A DNA stretch of 64,000 nucleotides from Pusillimonas sp. TS35 (GTDB lineage Bacteria > Pseudomonadota > Gammaproteobacteria > Burkholderiales > Burkholderiaceae_B), in the NCBI RefSeq assembly GCF_009857885.1, contig NZ_WWER01000011.1, forward strand, positions 1 through 64,000, given 5' to 3'. Positions 7,805-16,923 of this stretch are shown here, one piece after another (within the stretch, counting starts at the first letter, position 1; each line of letters opens with the position of its first letter). The translations under genes were made by a program, and so were the position numbers. Under the pieces are notes generated by a model. It was not told where the DNA came from and made no database searches. It was given only the letters and a program-made list of their open reading frames with translations.

Positions 7805-8341
7805 ATGTACGAACGCTCCACCACCGCCAATATGGTCGATACTAACGCAGATAGATCAACTCACGCGGCCGAACCTCAAAGCATGCCCCTGTCCCCCCTC
7901 ACGTCGATCTCTCCGGACCAACAACTGGCCTACCAGCAGGCGCGTTACGTTATTGAGGCGCCTGCTGGTACGCTGACACTCCGGGTGGGCGCCCACAGCA
8001 ACGAACTGGCTGCGCTGATGCACACGCTGGGCATCCACAGCATTGCCATACTTACCGCATGGAATCCGGGCGCGCAGCCGCTCGCCAGCCAGGCCCAAAA
8101 CCGGCGCGCCCAGCGGGCGCTGGAAGCCGATGCCGGGCGAATGGGGCTGCATGTACTGCGCGGGCGCAACCTGGCAGAACATGCAGACACGCACGCAGAA
8201 CCCACGCTGATCCTGCTCAATGCCAGCCGCGCGGGCGGCAACTGGCTGGCATATCGCTACCAGCAGTTGGCATGGGTATATGCGGGCGCGGATGCCATAC
8301 CCGAACTGATCTGGACGCCGCTTCAGGGTCGAAGCGCCTGA
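7805..8341 (+). CDS. DUF3293 domain-containing protein
   Basis: Small cytoplasmic protein with the DUF3293 pattern: AYQQARYVIEAP, IAILTAWNPGAQPLASQAQNR, GLHVLRGRN and a terminal LLNASRAGGNWLAYRYQQ-like region. The function of the family is unknown. The widest frame starts at 7805, only 3 nt from the divergent LysR start codon. A start at 7832 or 7883 is more plausible, since conserved sequence begins near SISPDQQLAYQ. No clear Shine-Dalgarno separates the choices. It stands alone, with 221 nt before bioB. Confidence 0.75.
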   Translation: MYERSTTANMVDTNADRSTHAAEPQSMPLSPLTSISPDQQLAYQQARYVIEAPAGTLTLRVGAHSNELAALMHTLGIHSIAILTAWNPGAQPLASQAQNRRAQRALEADAGRMGLHVLRGRNLAEHADTHAEPTLILLNASRAGGNWLAYRYQQLAWVYAGADAIPELIWTPLQGRSA

Positions 8342-8562
8342 GCCATTACACGCCACATCGAACACAAGGCGATACATTTAGTTTCACCTTCGCATAGCAA
8401 GGAAATTGCCCGGAATTGCTGCGTCGGGAATACCAGAAAACGCCTTTAAATGAACTTTTAAGGTTTTTTAATAAAACTTAGCGTCAATTTGGCCGCAGTT
8501 CGCGCTTGCCGATTCTCGGGCCCATTTCTAATATAGGCGCGATCGTCTCGGAGGCATCGGCA

Positions 8563-9624
8563 ATGCAAACCACACAAATCAAACGCGGCACCCCTTCGGC
8601 TGGCCAGGGCGGCCAGGCCATCAACGGCGCCCAACGCTGGACGCCTGAAGACATTGTGGCGCTCTATGAACTGCCCTTCATGGACTTGGTGCATCGCGCG
8701 CAGATCGTGCATCGCGAGCATCATGAACCAAACACCGTCCAGCTCTCCAGCTTGCTATCCATCAAGACGGGGGCCTGTCCCGAAGACTGCGCCTATTGCC
8801 CGCAATCCTCACGCTACGACACAGAAGTGAAGAAGGAAGCTCTGCTGCCAGTCGAAGAAGTCCTGGAAGCAGCGCGCAAGGCCAAGGCCAGCGGCGCGCA
8901 GCGCTTCTGCATGGGCGCGGCCTGGCGCTCGCCCACCGCGCGCCAGGTGGACGCTGTCGCCGAGCTCGTCTCGGCGGTCAAAGCCATGGGGCTCGAAACC
9001 TGCGTCACGCTGGGCATGCTCAAGGATGGCCAAGCGCAGCAGTTGCGCGACGCCGGCCTGGATTACTACAACCACAATCTCGACACATCGCCCGAGTTCT
9101 ACGGCAGCATTATTACCACTCGCAGCTACAAGGATCGCCTTGACACCCTGCAACGCGTGCGCGACGCGGGCATAAACGTCTGCGCCGGCGGCATTGTCGG
9201 TATGGGAGAAACGCGCGAAGATCGCGCAGGGCTGATCGCCCAACTGGCCAACCTCGGGCCCTACCCCGATTCCGTACCCATCAACAACCTGGTCAAGGTG
9301 CCCGGCACCCCACTGGCCGGCAAACCCGACATCGACCCCTTCGAATTCGTACGCACGATCGCCGTGGCCCGGATCACCATGCCCCGCACCGTCGTACGCC
9401 TGTCGGCCGGCCGCGAGCAGATGGACGACGCACTGCAGGCGCTGTGCTTCATGGCCGGCGCCAACTCGATTTTCTATGGCGACCAACTGCTGACCACCGC
9501 CAATCCCCAGGTGGAAAAAGACCGCGCACTGTTCGAACGCCTGGGGCTGTCACCCGCCCAGGGCGCGCCATCCGCGCATTACGCCGTCACCAACGCTGAC
9601 GCGCAGCCTGTCTCCGCACCATGA
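8563..9624 (+). CDS. bioB: biotin synthase
   Basis: Radical SAM enzyme that inserts sulfur into dethiobiotin, the last step of biotin synthesis. The 353-residue protein has the CxxxCxxC [4Fe-4S] motif at C72, C76 and C79 ([19 protein letters not shown]), the YNHNLDTS motif and GGIVGMGE. An in-frame start 57 nt earlier is possible, but GGAGG at 8550-8554 fits the ATG at 8563. No other bio genes are adjacent. The stop overlaps the next gene by 4 nt. Confidence 0.96.
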   Translation: MQTTQIKRGTPSAGQGGQAINGAQRWTPEDIVALYELPFMDLVHRAQIVHREHHEPNTVQLSSLLSIKTGACPEDCAYCPQSSRYDTEVKKEALLPVEEVLEAARKAKASGAQRFCMGAAWRSPTARQVDAVAELVSAVKAMGLETCVTLGMLKDGQAQQLRDAGLDYYNHNLDTSPEFYGSIITTRSYKDRLDTLQRVRDAGINVCAGGIVGMGETREDRAGLIAQLANLGPYPDSVPINNLVKVPGTPLAGKPDIDPFEFVRTIAVARITMPRTVVRLSAGREQMDDALQALCFMAGANSIFYGDQLLTTANPQVEKDRALFERLGLSPAQGAPSAHYAVTNADAQPVSAP

Positions 9625-10472
9625 TCATCCTGCTTCTCAGCATTACCTGCAGCGTTGCCGTTTCGGTCCTGCTCAAGGTTGCGCGCAAGCGCGACCTTGC
9701 CATTGACCAGGCAATCGCCGTCAATTACGTGGTCGCGGCCACGCTATGCCTGGCCATTCTGCGCCCGCATCCGTCCTCCCTACTTGCACCCGAAACGCCG
9801 TGGTGGGTGCTGGGCGCGCTGGGCATCCTGCTGCCTACCCTCTTTCTGGCCATGGCCGGCGCGGTGCGGCACGCTGGTATTGTGCTGAGCGATGCGGCAC
9901 AACGCCTTTCATTATTCATCCCCTTGCTGGCATCATTCGTCATCTTCGGCGAAGCCGCCTCGATGCAGAAGCTGGCCGGTATCGCGCTGGCGCTCGCTGC
10001 CCTGGCCTGCCTGCTGTCGCGCCCGCGCGATAGCACGGCCGGCCAGTCGGGTCGCATGCTGACCGCTGGCCTGTTGCTTGCGGTCTGGGTAGGCTACGGC
10101 ACGATAGACATCCTGTTCAAGCAGTTGGCTAAGGCGGGTGCCAATTTTTCCAGCAGCCTGTTCGTCGCCTTTGTGCTCGCAGGCATCATCATCTTTGGCT
10201 ATCTGGTGGCGCGCCGGGCAGCCTGGGCGCGGCGCAATGTGGTGGCGGGCGTACTGCTGGGCCTGCTGAACTTCGGCAATATCTACTTCTATATTCGCGC
10301 GCACCAGACTTTCCCCGACAACCCCACGCTGGTGTTCTCAGCCATGAATATCGGCGTGATTTCAGCCGGCACCCTGGTCGGCGCGGGGTTTTTCCGTGAG
10401 CGGCTCACCCTGCTCAATATCGCCGGCATTGCCCTCGCCATCGGCGCCATTGTTGCACTCATCCCCCGCTGA
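9621..10472 (+). CDS. EamA/DMT-superfamily transporter
   Basis: A 283-residue inner-membrane protein with about ten hydrophobic helices in two EamA-like repeats (first half to about LACLLSRP, second from [13 protein letters not shown] to the C-terminus). The substrate is unknown. Coupling to bioB through a 4-nt ATGA overlap is suggestive of a link to biotin or its precursors, but this is only context. The last 111 nt overlap the convergent MFS gene. Confidence 0.85.
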   Translation: MIILLLSITCSVAVSVLLKVARKRDLAIDQAIAVNYVVAATLCLAILRPHPSSLLAPETPWWVLGALGILLPTLFLAMAGAVRHAGIVLSDAAQRLSLFIPLLASFVIFGEAASMQKLAGIALALAALACLLSRPRDSTAGQSGRMLTAGLLLAVWVGYGTIDILFKQLAKAGANFSSSLFVAFVLAGIIIFGYLVARRAAWARRNVVAGVLLGLLNFGNIYFYIRAHQTFPDNPTLVFSAMNIGVISAGTLVGAGFFRERLTLLNIAGIALAIGAIVALIPR

Positions 10473-11780
10473 GGGTGTTGCGGCGCGCACCCCAGCGGCT
10501 GGCGCGCCGCCCTCTTCCTGCGGCGTTACAAACGACACGTCAGACGCAACATCCACGCGCGGATCCAGGTTGGCAACCACGTTGGAACTCTGCAGGCTGT
10601 CGGACATTGGCACGAAATGCGTGGGGGCATCCTGGCTCAGGTTCGCCCCCGTCACCTTCCTTGGGCGCACGAACAATACCAGCACCAGCGAGCAGGCAGA
10701 CAGGAAAACAAAGTACATCGACGTACCCAGAAGCCGCATCATCAAGCCTGCGATCAGCGGCCCTACACAGGCGCCCACGCCGTACACCATATACAGAATG
10801 GCACTAAGGCCAACACGTCGATCAGGATCAACGTTGTCGTTGGCAAAGGCGGCGCCCAGCGGGTACAGCGTGAACTGCAGCGCCCCCATTACGCACGAGA
10901 ACACGACCAGTGCCCAATACGGAAACTGCCACCACCCCCACAAGGGCACCACGGCCAGCATCAGTACGACAGCATTCACGCGTATCATGCCTGCACGATT
11001 CAGGCGGTCGGCCAACCAGCCCAGCGGCCACTGCGCAAGCAAGCCCGCCGCCACGCTCGCAGCCAGGAATACAGCCACTTGACTGTTATCCAGCCCTTGC
11101 CGCAACGCGTATACAGGCGCCAGCCCATAGAACGCACCAGTGAGCACCCCTGCAACGAACAGCACCAGCAGCGAGAGCGGCACGCGCGCAACGTAATAAC
11201 GCGCATGGATAGGCGCAGGCACTTGCAGCGCGGGGTGCAGCCGGCGCGTCAGGGCGACAGGGATCAGGCATAGCGCCGACACCATCGCCGCGAAAATCAG
11301 CGGCTGATAATTGAGCTCGGGAAACAGCGTCAGTGACAGCTGTCCCAGTACGGTGCCGCAACTCGAACACACCATGTAGAACGCAAACACGCGCCCTCGT
11401 TGTGCGTTTTCCGTCTGCTCGTTGAGCCAGCTTTCCAGCACCACGAACTGCGTCACCATTGCAATCCCGGCCAGAAAACGGAAACCCAGCCAGATCCAGA
11501 GGTTGTCCACCAGCGCCAGCACAAGCACAGTCACGGTGACGACAGCGGCCATGGCCGAATACGCACGGATGTGGCCCACCCGCATAATCACCTTGTGGCC
11601 AATACGCGCCCCGAACACCAGGCCCAGGTAATACACCGCAATCAGCCCGCCCACCCATAGCTCGGAAACATTAGCCGCCGTGAGCCGCAGGCTCATATAG
11701 GTATTGAACAGCCCCGAACCCACCAACAACAACAGCGTTGCCAGGTACAGAGAAAAAAAAGCGGCAATTGCTTGCACCAT
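10362..11780 (-). CDS. MFS transporter (YcaD-like)
   Basis: A major facilitator superfamily protein of about 472 residues with 12 predicted membrane helices. After the first helices it has the loop GARIGHKVIMRVGHIRAY, and the middle carries RFLAGIAMVTQFVVLESWLNEQ, seen in the YcaD/UPF0226-type subgroup. The last ~85 residues after VRPRKVTG are hydrophilic and unrelated to the transporter fold, and their final 36 codons lie antisense to the end of the EamA gene. The ATG at 11780 is preferred over a TTG at 11798. The substrate is unknown. Confidence 0.85.
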   Translation of the reverse strand: MVQAIAAFFSLYLATLLLLVGSGLFNTYMSLRLTAANVSELWVGGLIAVYYLGLVFGARIGHKVIMRVGHIRAYSAMAAVVTVTVLVLALVDNLWIWLGFRFLAGIAMVTQFVVLESWLNEQTENAQRGRVFAFYMVCSSCGTVLGQLSLTLFPELNYQPLIFAAMVSALCLIPVALTRRLHPALQVPAPIHARYYVARVPLSLLVLFVAGVLTGAFYGLAPVYALRQGLDNSQVAVFLAASVAAGLLAQWPLGWLADRLNRAGMIRVNAVVLMLAVVPLWGWWQFPYWALVVFSCVMGALQFTLYPLGAAFANDNVDPDRRVGLSAILYMVYGVGACVGPLIAGLMMRLLGTSMYFVFLSACSLVLVLFVRPRKVTGANLSQDAPTHFVPMSDSLQSSNVVANLDPRVDVASDVSFVTPQEEGGAPAAGVRAATPSAGDECNNGADGEGNAGDIEQGEPLTEKPRADQGAG

Positions 11781-11907
11781 GACAGCGGCAAACCTCAATC
11801 AGCGGAATCGGAAAGCATGGCGGCTTGCCGCCACAAGGCGCCGGCCGGGTGCCCTGCCCTGCCGCCATGCGGGACAAGACAGGACGCCCGGCCGAAAATG
11901 TGCCGCC

Positions 11908-12414
11908 TCAACCAAGCTGCGACAGCATCGTGCCCGCGTCGCTGACTTCGAACTTGCCGCCTTGCTCAACATTCAGCTGCTTGACGACGCCATCATCCAG
12001 CAGTGCGGAGTAGCGCTGCGAACGCACGCCCATGCCGCGCGCGGTAAGGTCGAGCTCCAGCCCAAGCGCACGGGTCCAGGCGGCGCTGCCGTCGGCCATC
12101 ATGCGCACACGGCCGTTTACCCCCTGGTCGCGCCCCCACGCCCCCATAACGAACGGGTCGTTGACAGCAACGCACCAGATTTCATCAACGCCGCTGGCCT
12201 TGAGCTTGTCTGCTGCCTCGATATAGCCGGGCAGGTGCTTCTGCGAGCAGGTGGGGGTATATGCGCCCGGCACGGCGAACACGGCGATTTTCTTGCCTTT
12301 TACCAGGTCGGCCACCTGGAAATTATTGGGCCCCACGGCGCAGCCGCCTGTTTCAACGTCAAAGAATTCGCTGAGTGTGCCGTCGGGAACGCGGTCGCCA
12401 ATCTTGATGGTCAT
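11908..12414 (-). CDS. type II (Prx5-like) peroxiredoxin
   Basis: Thiol peroxidase that reduces hydrogen peroxide and alkyl hydroperoxides. The 168-residue protein has the peroxidatic Cys56 in VPGAYTPTCSQKHLPGY and Cys81 in DEIWCVAVNDPF. The 25-residue spacing matches the resolving cysteine of atypical two-Cys type II enzymes. Substrate-binding threonine (T53) and the downstream SQRYSALLDDG strand are present. GGAG precedes the ATG at 12414; an upstream open frame reaching 12678 lacks family similarity. It is a single gene. Confidence 0.92.
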   Translation of the reverse strand: MTIKIGDRVPDGTLSEFFDVETGGCAVGPNNFQVADLVKGKKIAVFAVPGAYTPTCSQKHLPGYIEAADKLKASGVDEIWCVAVNDPFVMGAWGRDQGVNGRVRMMADGSAAWTRALGLELDLTARGMGVRSQRYSALLDDGVVKQLNVEQGGKFEVSDAGTMLSQLG

Positions 12415-12441
12415 AATTACTCCGGTAGCTAAGCTTGGAAA

Positions 12442-12462
12442 GCATCGGGCGGATCCCGATGC
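12442..12462. other. hairpin in the peroxiredoxin leader
   Basis: GCATCGGG-CGGAT-CCCGATGC forms a perfect 8-bp stem with a 5-nt loop, 28-48 nt upstream of the peroxiredoxin start. It has no T tract on the gene's strand. The rest of the 372-nt stretch between the peroxiredoxin and moaC shows no gene or clear promoter. Confidence 0.4.
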
Positions 12463-12786
12463 GCTAAAAAACAGGCCCATCCGCAGCAGCGCTTGGGCGC
12501 TACGCATCAGGCATACCCGGGAGGTCGCGGCACACCGCAGCCGCACCGCCAACCGCCCGGCACCTGTAATCATACGACGCACGCGCAGGCCCTGCAGGCG
12601 GAGTGTCGTCCCGGACACGCCGCCGAAGACACAACAGACGATACGCGCGCCGATCCGCCACACTGCGACCGCCAGCACCCCGCATTGCGTATATCATAGG
12701 CGCCATCGGTGGCCGCGATGCCGCGCCGCCCGCCATCACCATCCACAAAACTCCGCCGCGTAAGGCACCCGCCCGCGCCTCTGCAA

Positions 12787-13332
12787 ATGACTAAACGCAA
12801 TCACCCCGCTGCGCCTGCCACTAGCGCCACACCTGACGAAACGCCGCGCCTGACGCATCTGGACGAAACCGGCAAAGCCACCATGGTCGATGTCGGCCAC
12901 AAAGCGTCCACCCAACGCACCGCTATTGCCCAGGGCCGCGTGCGCCTGGGCCCACAGGCCTTCGCACTGCTGTCGGCCGGCAACAACGCCAAAGGCGAAG
13001 TGCTGGGCACCGCACGCATCGCCGGCGTGCTGGCCGCCAAGCGTTGTGCCGAACTCATCCCGCTGTGCCACAGCCTGCCGCTCAGTTTCGTGGGCATAGA
13101 CTTCGACACCGACCCGGATGCTCGCACCATCACCGTGATCGCCACCTGCCGTACAGACTACAAGACAGGGGTCGAAATGGAAGCAATGACCGCCTGCAGC
13201 GTCGCCGCGCTCACTATCTACGACATGTGCAAGGCGGCCGATAAAGGCATCGTCATCGAGCAGGTTCGGCTATGCTACAAGTCCGGCGGCAAGAGCGGCG
13301 AATGGCATGCCGCGCCCGAAACAGCTGGCTGA
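12787..13332 (+). CDS. moaC: cyclic pyranopterin monophosphate synthase MoaC
   Basis: Second enzyme of molybdenum cofactor synthesis: converts 3',8-cyclo-GTP to cyclic pyranopterin monophosphate. The 181-residue protein has the full family core: THLDETGKATMVDVGHK, LIPLCHSLPLSFVGIDF and TDYKTGVEMEAMTACSVAALTIYDM, with the catalytic Lys and Asp in the last segments (MCKAADKG). The ATG at 12787 fits family length. The next gene starts directly after its stop codon. Confidence 0.96.
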   Translation: MTKRNHPAAPATSATPDETPRLTHLDETGKATMVDVGHKASTQRTAIAQGRVRLGPQAFALLSAGNNAKGEVLGTARIAGVLAAKRCAELIPLCHSLPLSFVGIDFDTDPDARTITVIATCRTDYKTGVEMEAMTACSVAALTIYDMCKAADKGIVIEQVRLCYKSGGKSGEWHAAPETAG

Positions 13333-14049
13333 ATGCCCCACGTGCTCGCAGCCGGCGGCCTGGGGATGGCGCTGGGGTTGGCCAGTGGCGGCCTGGCCGC
13401 TCACTACACACATGCCATCGCCGGCGGCCAGCATCCTGATGCCGCCACCTTGCTGCATGCGCTCGCACGCGCCGGCCGGCGCGTGCCCGGCGCGGGTGGC
13501 AGCCATCTAGCGGGTGCCGCCGTACTGGCGATTGCCTGCATGGCAGCGTGGCTGGCATATGGCTGGTCGCCCCGCTTTGGCATAGTCACCACCATGGCAT
13601 TCCTGCTTTGCTGCCTGGCGCTGATCGACGCTCGTACAGGGTTGCTGCCAGACGCCCTCAACATACCCCTGTTGCTACTTGGCCTGGCGGCGGCACCCGC
13701 CATCGGGCTTGTGGCCAACACCGCCGCAGCGCTGCTTGGCGCCCTGGCGGGCTACCTGATGCCGTGGCTGCTTGCCCGTGCTTACCAGGCCATGCGCGGC
13801 ACCGAAGGTATGGGGAGGGGAGACTTCAAGCTGGCTGCAGCGCTGGGTGCATGGTGCGGCCTTGCCGCTCTGCCCACCGTGCTATTGCTTGCAAGCATCG
13901 GGGGGGTCGCCTTCGCGATGGTGCATCAGCGTACGCTGCGCCCATGCGGTGCCTACCCCTTTGGGCCTTTCCTGGCGGCTGCCGGCCTGATTGTCCTGCT
14001 GGCGCCGGAAGCAGGCATAGTAAGCGCTGCTCTGGACTCGACGCACTAG
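13333..14049 (+). CDS. minimal A24 prepilin peptidase-like protein
   Basis: A 238-residue polytopic membrane protein with the aspartyl prepilin peptidase domain (PF01478). The two catalytic Asp are in CCLALIDARTGLLPD and EGMGRGDFKLAAALG, and YPFGPFLA closes the domain. The N-terminal methyltransferase module with its cysteine motif is absent, replaced by about 75 weakly conserved residues. It would cleave type IV pilin-like leader peptides at the inner membrane but probably not methylate them. No pilus genes are nearby. It starts immediately after moaC, inside the molybdenum cofactor cluster. Confidence 0.8.
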   Translation: MPHVLAAGGLGMALGLASGGLAAHYTHAIAGGQHPDAATLLHALARAGRRVPGAGGSHLAGAAVLAIACMAAWLAYGWSPRFGIVTTMAFLLCCLALIDARTGLLPDALNIPLLLLGLAAAPAIGLVANTAAALLGALAGYLMPWLLARAYQAMRGTEGMGRGDFKLAAALGAWCGLAALPTVLLLASIGGVAFAMVHQRTLRPCGAYPFGPFLAAAGLIVLLAPEAGIVSAALDSTH

Positions 14050-14109
14050 CATCCGCTCCATTACCCAAGGCCGCCATCGACCGCGCGGCCGCCCGCCCTC
14101 GCCTTTCGC

Positions 14110-14123
14110 GGGGGGGGGGGGGG
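14110..14123 (+). repeat. 14-nt poly-G tract
   Basis: An uninterrupted run of 14 G lies between the prepilin peptidase and moaD. It sits about 60 nt upstream of moaD and roughly 30 nt before a possible -10 (TACAAT at 14155-14160). Such runs are prone to slipped-strand length change. Confidence 0.9.
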
Positions 14124-14183
14124 CGGGCACCGTGCCACACTGCGGCATACCCGCTACAATGAACTAAAGAGAATGCCATAGAG

Positions 14184-14447
14184 ATGGAGGCTGGCGTGGC
14201 ACATTCCTGCATAAACGTTCTGTATTTTGCCCAAGTGGCCGAACTGGCCGGGCTCAGGCAAGAAAGCCTGCCGCTGGCCGCTCCCATTAGCGGTGCCGAA
14301 TGGCTGACCCAACTCGAAGGCCGTTACCCTGCGCTTGCACCCACCGCGCGGCTCAAATTGGCGATCAATCAGCAACATTCGCCGCATCAGGCCATCATAC
14401 AGCCCGGCGACGAGGTTGCCGTCTTCGAACCCGTGACGGGCGGCTGA
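14184..14447 (+). CDS. moaD: molybdopterin synthase small subunit MoaD
   Basis: Ubiquitin-like sulfur carrier that provides the dithiolene sulfur of molybdopterin together with MoaE. The 87-residue protein ends in the required Gly-Gly (FEPVTGG), which is adenylated and thiocarboxylated by MoeB. INVLYFAQVAELAG is the typical first strand. The ATG at 14184 gives 12 extra nt. A GTG at 14196 has GGAGG at 14186-14190 with 5-nt spacing and gives the more usual N-terminus. moaE follows after 34 nt. Confidence 0.93.
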   Translation: MEAGVAHSCINVLYFAQVAELAGLRQESLPLAAPISGAEWLTQLEGRYPALAPTARLKLAINQQHSPHQAIIQPGDEVAVFEPVTGG

Positions 14448-14481
14448 CGCTGGCCGTCACCGTCAAGCTCGGATATCAACC

Positions 14482-15078
14482 ATGACCACCACCCTCCCCC
14501 TGAATGGCGCTGCCGCATCGAACACGACGACGGCACACCCGCAAACGTACCCAGCAGATACCTCTGGCGCAGCCAGCCCGGTGAACGACACGCGGCCGCA
14601 GGCCTCCAGCATTTGGGTACAGGAGCAGGATTTCGACAGCGCCGCCTTGGTGGCGGGCATGCGCCAGCGCACCGCCGGCCGTGCGGGTGCGCTGGTCAGT
14701 TTTACCGGATATGTGCGGGATTACACGCCCGACACCCCCACACACACCCTGTTTCTTGAGCACTACCCCGGCATGTGCGAACGCGAACTGCACGCGCTGT
14801 GCGCCACCGCGCGAGCGCGCTGGGACGTACAAGACTGCCTGATCGTGCATCGGGTGGGTGAGCTGCACAACACCGACCAGATCGTTTTCGTAGCCGTCGC
14901 CAGCGCTCACCGCGGCGATGCCTTCCGCGCCTGCGAGTTCATCATCGACGCCCTGAAGACACGCGCGCCGTTCTGGAAGCGTGAAGCGCTCGCGAATGGC
15001 GAGCGCTTCTGGGTGCAACAGCGCGAGTCGGATGCGGACAAGACCAATGCATGGGAATCCGGTGCCGCGCCGCCCTGA
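14482..15078 (+). CDS. moaE: molybdopterin synthase large subunit MoaE
   Basis: Catalytic subunit that converts cyclic pyranopterin monophosphate to molybdopterin with two MoaD sulfurs. The core runs from about residue 44 (IWVQEQDFDSAALVAGM) through GALVSFTGYVRD, LFLEHYPGMCERE, VHRVGELHNTDQIVFV and the catalytic KTRAPFWKREAL. At 198 residues it is longer than usual, with a low-complexity N-terminal extension of ~43 residues rich in Thr, Ala and Ser. The real start may lie inside it. Confidence 0.94.
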   Translation: MTTTLPLNGAAASNTTTAHPQTYPADTSGAASPVNDTRPQASSIWVQEQDFDSAALVAGMRQRTAGRAGALVSFTGYVRDYTPDTPTHTLFLEHYPGMCERELHALCATARARWDVQDCLIVHRVGELHNTDQIVFVAVASAHRGDAFRACEFIIDALKTRAPFWKREALANGERFWVQQRESDADKTNAWESGAAPP

Positions 15079-15138
15079 ATCCCCACGCAGCGCCAACGCA
15101 TCTGTCATCGGTAACCTCACTATATCGAACCCTCTCTC

Positions 15139-15657
15139 ATGAGCAAAGCGACCCCAGGGCAAGCCACCCTGCCCCTGAACTGTGCAGTCATCACCATCTC
15201 CGACACCCGCGAAGCCACCAACGATACATCAGGCGACTACCTGGCCGAAAGCCTGCTGGCCGCTGGCCATCGTTGTGTACAACGGGTGATCTGCAAGAGC
15301 AGCCTGTACGAAATCCGCAAGCACATGAGCGACTGGATTCTCGACGCCGGCATTCAAGTCATCCTGGCCAACGGCGGCACCGGCTACTCGCACCGCAAAT
15401 CCACGGCAGCGGCTGTCACACCGCTGCTCGACCAGACAATTACCGGCTTCGGTGAATTGTTCCGTTATCTGTCTTACAAAGATATCGGCAGCTCGATGCT
15501 GCAATCCGATGCCTTTGCCGGCATCGCCAACAATACCCTTATCTTCTGCCTACCCGGCTCCACCAAGGCGTGCCAGACCGCATGGGAAGGCATCCTGCGC
15601 GAACAACTCGACAGCACTCACCGCCCCTGCAATTTCGGAGCTTCGTTCCATGCTTGA
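15139..15657 (+). CDS. moaB: molybdenum cofactor biosynthesis protein MoaB/Mog-like
   Basis: A 172-residue MoaB/MogA-fold protein that adenylates molybdopterin before metal insertion. Visible motifs are AVITISDTREATNDTSGDYL, the nucleotide/pterin loop LANGGTGYSHRKST and FGELFRYLSYKDIGSSML, plus LPGSTKACQTAWE. It overlaps moeA by 8 nt and follows moaE by 60 nt, completing the late steps of the pathway. Confidence 0.93.
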   Translation: MSKATPGQATLPLNCAVITISDTREATNDTSGDYLAESLLAAGHRCVQRVICKSSLYEIRKHMSDWILDAGIQVILANGGTGYSHRKSTAAAVTPLLDQTITGFGELFRYLSYKDIGSSMLQSDAFAGIANNTLIFCLPGSTKACQTAWEGILREQLDSTHRPCNFGASFHA

Positions 15658-16855
15658 TTTCGACGACGCGCAGCAGCGCCTGGCCGCCGCTGGCGGCGTG
15701 CCCACCATCACCGAAAGCTGTCCGCTTTCCCAGGCGAGCGGCCGCGTGCTGGCGCAAACATTATTCGCCACGCTAGATCTCCCGCCCGCCGACAACAGCG
15801 CCATGGACGGCTATGCAATCCGCCATGCCGATTACGCACCCGGCCGGGCGCTGCCGATACAGCAACGCTGCTTTGCGGGCGAAAAGCCACAGGCGCTGGT
15901 AGCGGGCCAAGCAATCCGCCTCTTTACCGGTAGCTTGATTCCCGAAGGTGCCGATACGGTGGTCATGCAGGAAGACGCGGAGGAAGCCGACAACGCCGTT
16001 ACCCTCACTCTCGCCCCCACGCTTGGCACGCACGTAAGACGGCGTGGCGAAGATGTGGCCCAGGGCAAGCAGCTACTGGCGCGCGGCACACTGCTGCGCG
16101 CGGCTGAACTGGCCTTGCTGGCCTCGCAAGGCTACGCCGAGGTGCCGGTCTTTGCCCGCCTGAAAATCGGCCTGCTGACCACCGGCGACGAGCTTGTCGC
16201 GCCAGGCACGCCACGTGACGAAGCACAGATATTCAACTCCAACAGCCCCATGCTGGCGGCGCTGGCCGCAGGCCTGGGCGCGCAGGTCGTGCATACCCTG
16301 CACGCGGCGGATACCGCATCCGCCCTGGATGATGCCTTCCAGACGCTGCTGCGCGATTGCGATCTCATCCTGACGGTGGGCGGCGTATCCGTGGGCGAAA
16401 AAGACTTGGTCAAGCCCACCATCGAACAACTGGGGGGTACGCTGGACATGTGGCGTGTACGCATGAAGCCGGGCAAGCCCGTTGCCTTCGCACGCATACA
16501 GGGCAAGCCCGTGGTGTGCCTGCCTGGCAACCCGGTATCGGCCTTCGCCGTGTTTACCCTGCTAGTGACACCCCTGGTGCGAGCCATGCAAGGCCGCGCC
16601 GATACCCTGCCCCCGGTTGGGTTCGGCACGCTCGCGACATCTCAAGTGTTCCAGGAAAAGCGCGACGATTTTTTGCGGGTGCGTGCCGAACCCCGGGCTG
16701 ATGGGCTGCCGCAGCTTGTGCCCTATGCGCAGCAGGGTTCGGGCATCATCAGCGCTTTGCCGTGGGCCAGCGGCCTGGCTCGCGTCCCGGCTGGCGCAAG
16801 CACCGGCAATGGCGCCGTGCTGCGGTACTACGACCTGGCACACTGGCTGGCATAA
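15650..16855 (+). CDS. moeA: molybdopterin molybdenumtransferase MoeA
   Basis: Inserts molybdate into adenylated molybdopterin. The 401-residue protein shows the MoeA order: N-terminal MLDFDDAQQRL and LPPADNSAMDGYAI, the MoeA-N domain with FTGSLIPEGADTVVMQED, the MogA-like domain with LTVGGVSVGEKD and MKPGKPVAFARIQGKPVVCLPGNP, then a C-terminal beta domain. The start at 15650 lies inside the end of moaB and has CGGAG upstream; a longer frame upstream only covers moaB out of frame. It ends convergently, 68 nt from rsmA. Confidence 0.95.
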   Translation: MLDFDDAQQRLAAAGGVPTITESCPLSQASGRVLAQTLFATLDLPPADNSAMDGYAIRHADYAPGRALPIQQRCFAGEKPQALVAGQAIRLFTGSLIPEGADTVVMQEDAEEADNAVTLTLAPTLGTHVRRRGEDVAQGKQLLARGTLLRAAELALLASQGYAEVPVFARLKIGLLTTGDELVAPGTPRDEAQIFNSNSPMLAALAAGLGAQVVHTLHAADTASALDDAFQTLLRDCDLILTVGGVSVGEKDLVKPTIEQLGGTLDMWRVRMKPGKPVAFARIQGKPVVCLPGNPVSAFAVFTLLVTPLVRAMQGRADTLPPVGFGTLATSQVFQEKRDDFLRVRAEPRADGLPQLVPYAQQGSGIISALPWASGLARVPAGASTGNGAVLRYYDLAHWLA

Positions 16856-16923
16856 CCCCGCAGCGCGCCCACGCGCCGCACGGTATGCCGCCAAGCATTC
16901 TCGGCGCTGCGCAGCACATGCGC

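Noticed and set aside
8342-8562. BirA operator upstream of bioB
   Set aside because: AAGGTTTTTTAATAAAACTT near 8460 has some symmetry but does not match the TTGTAAACC-type half sites.
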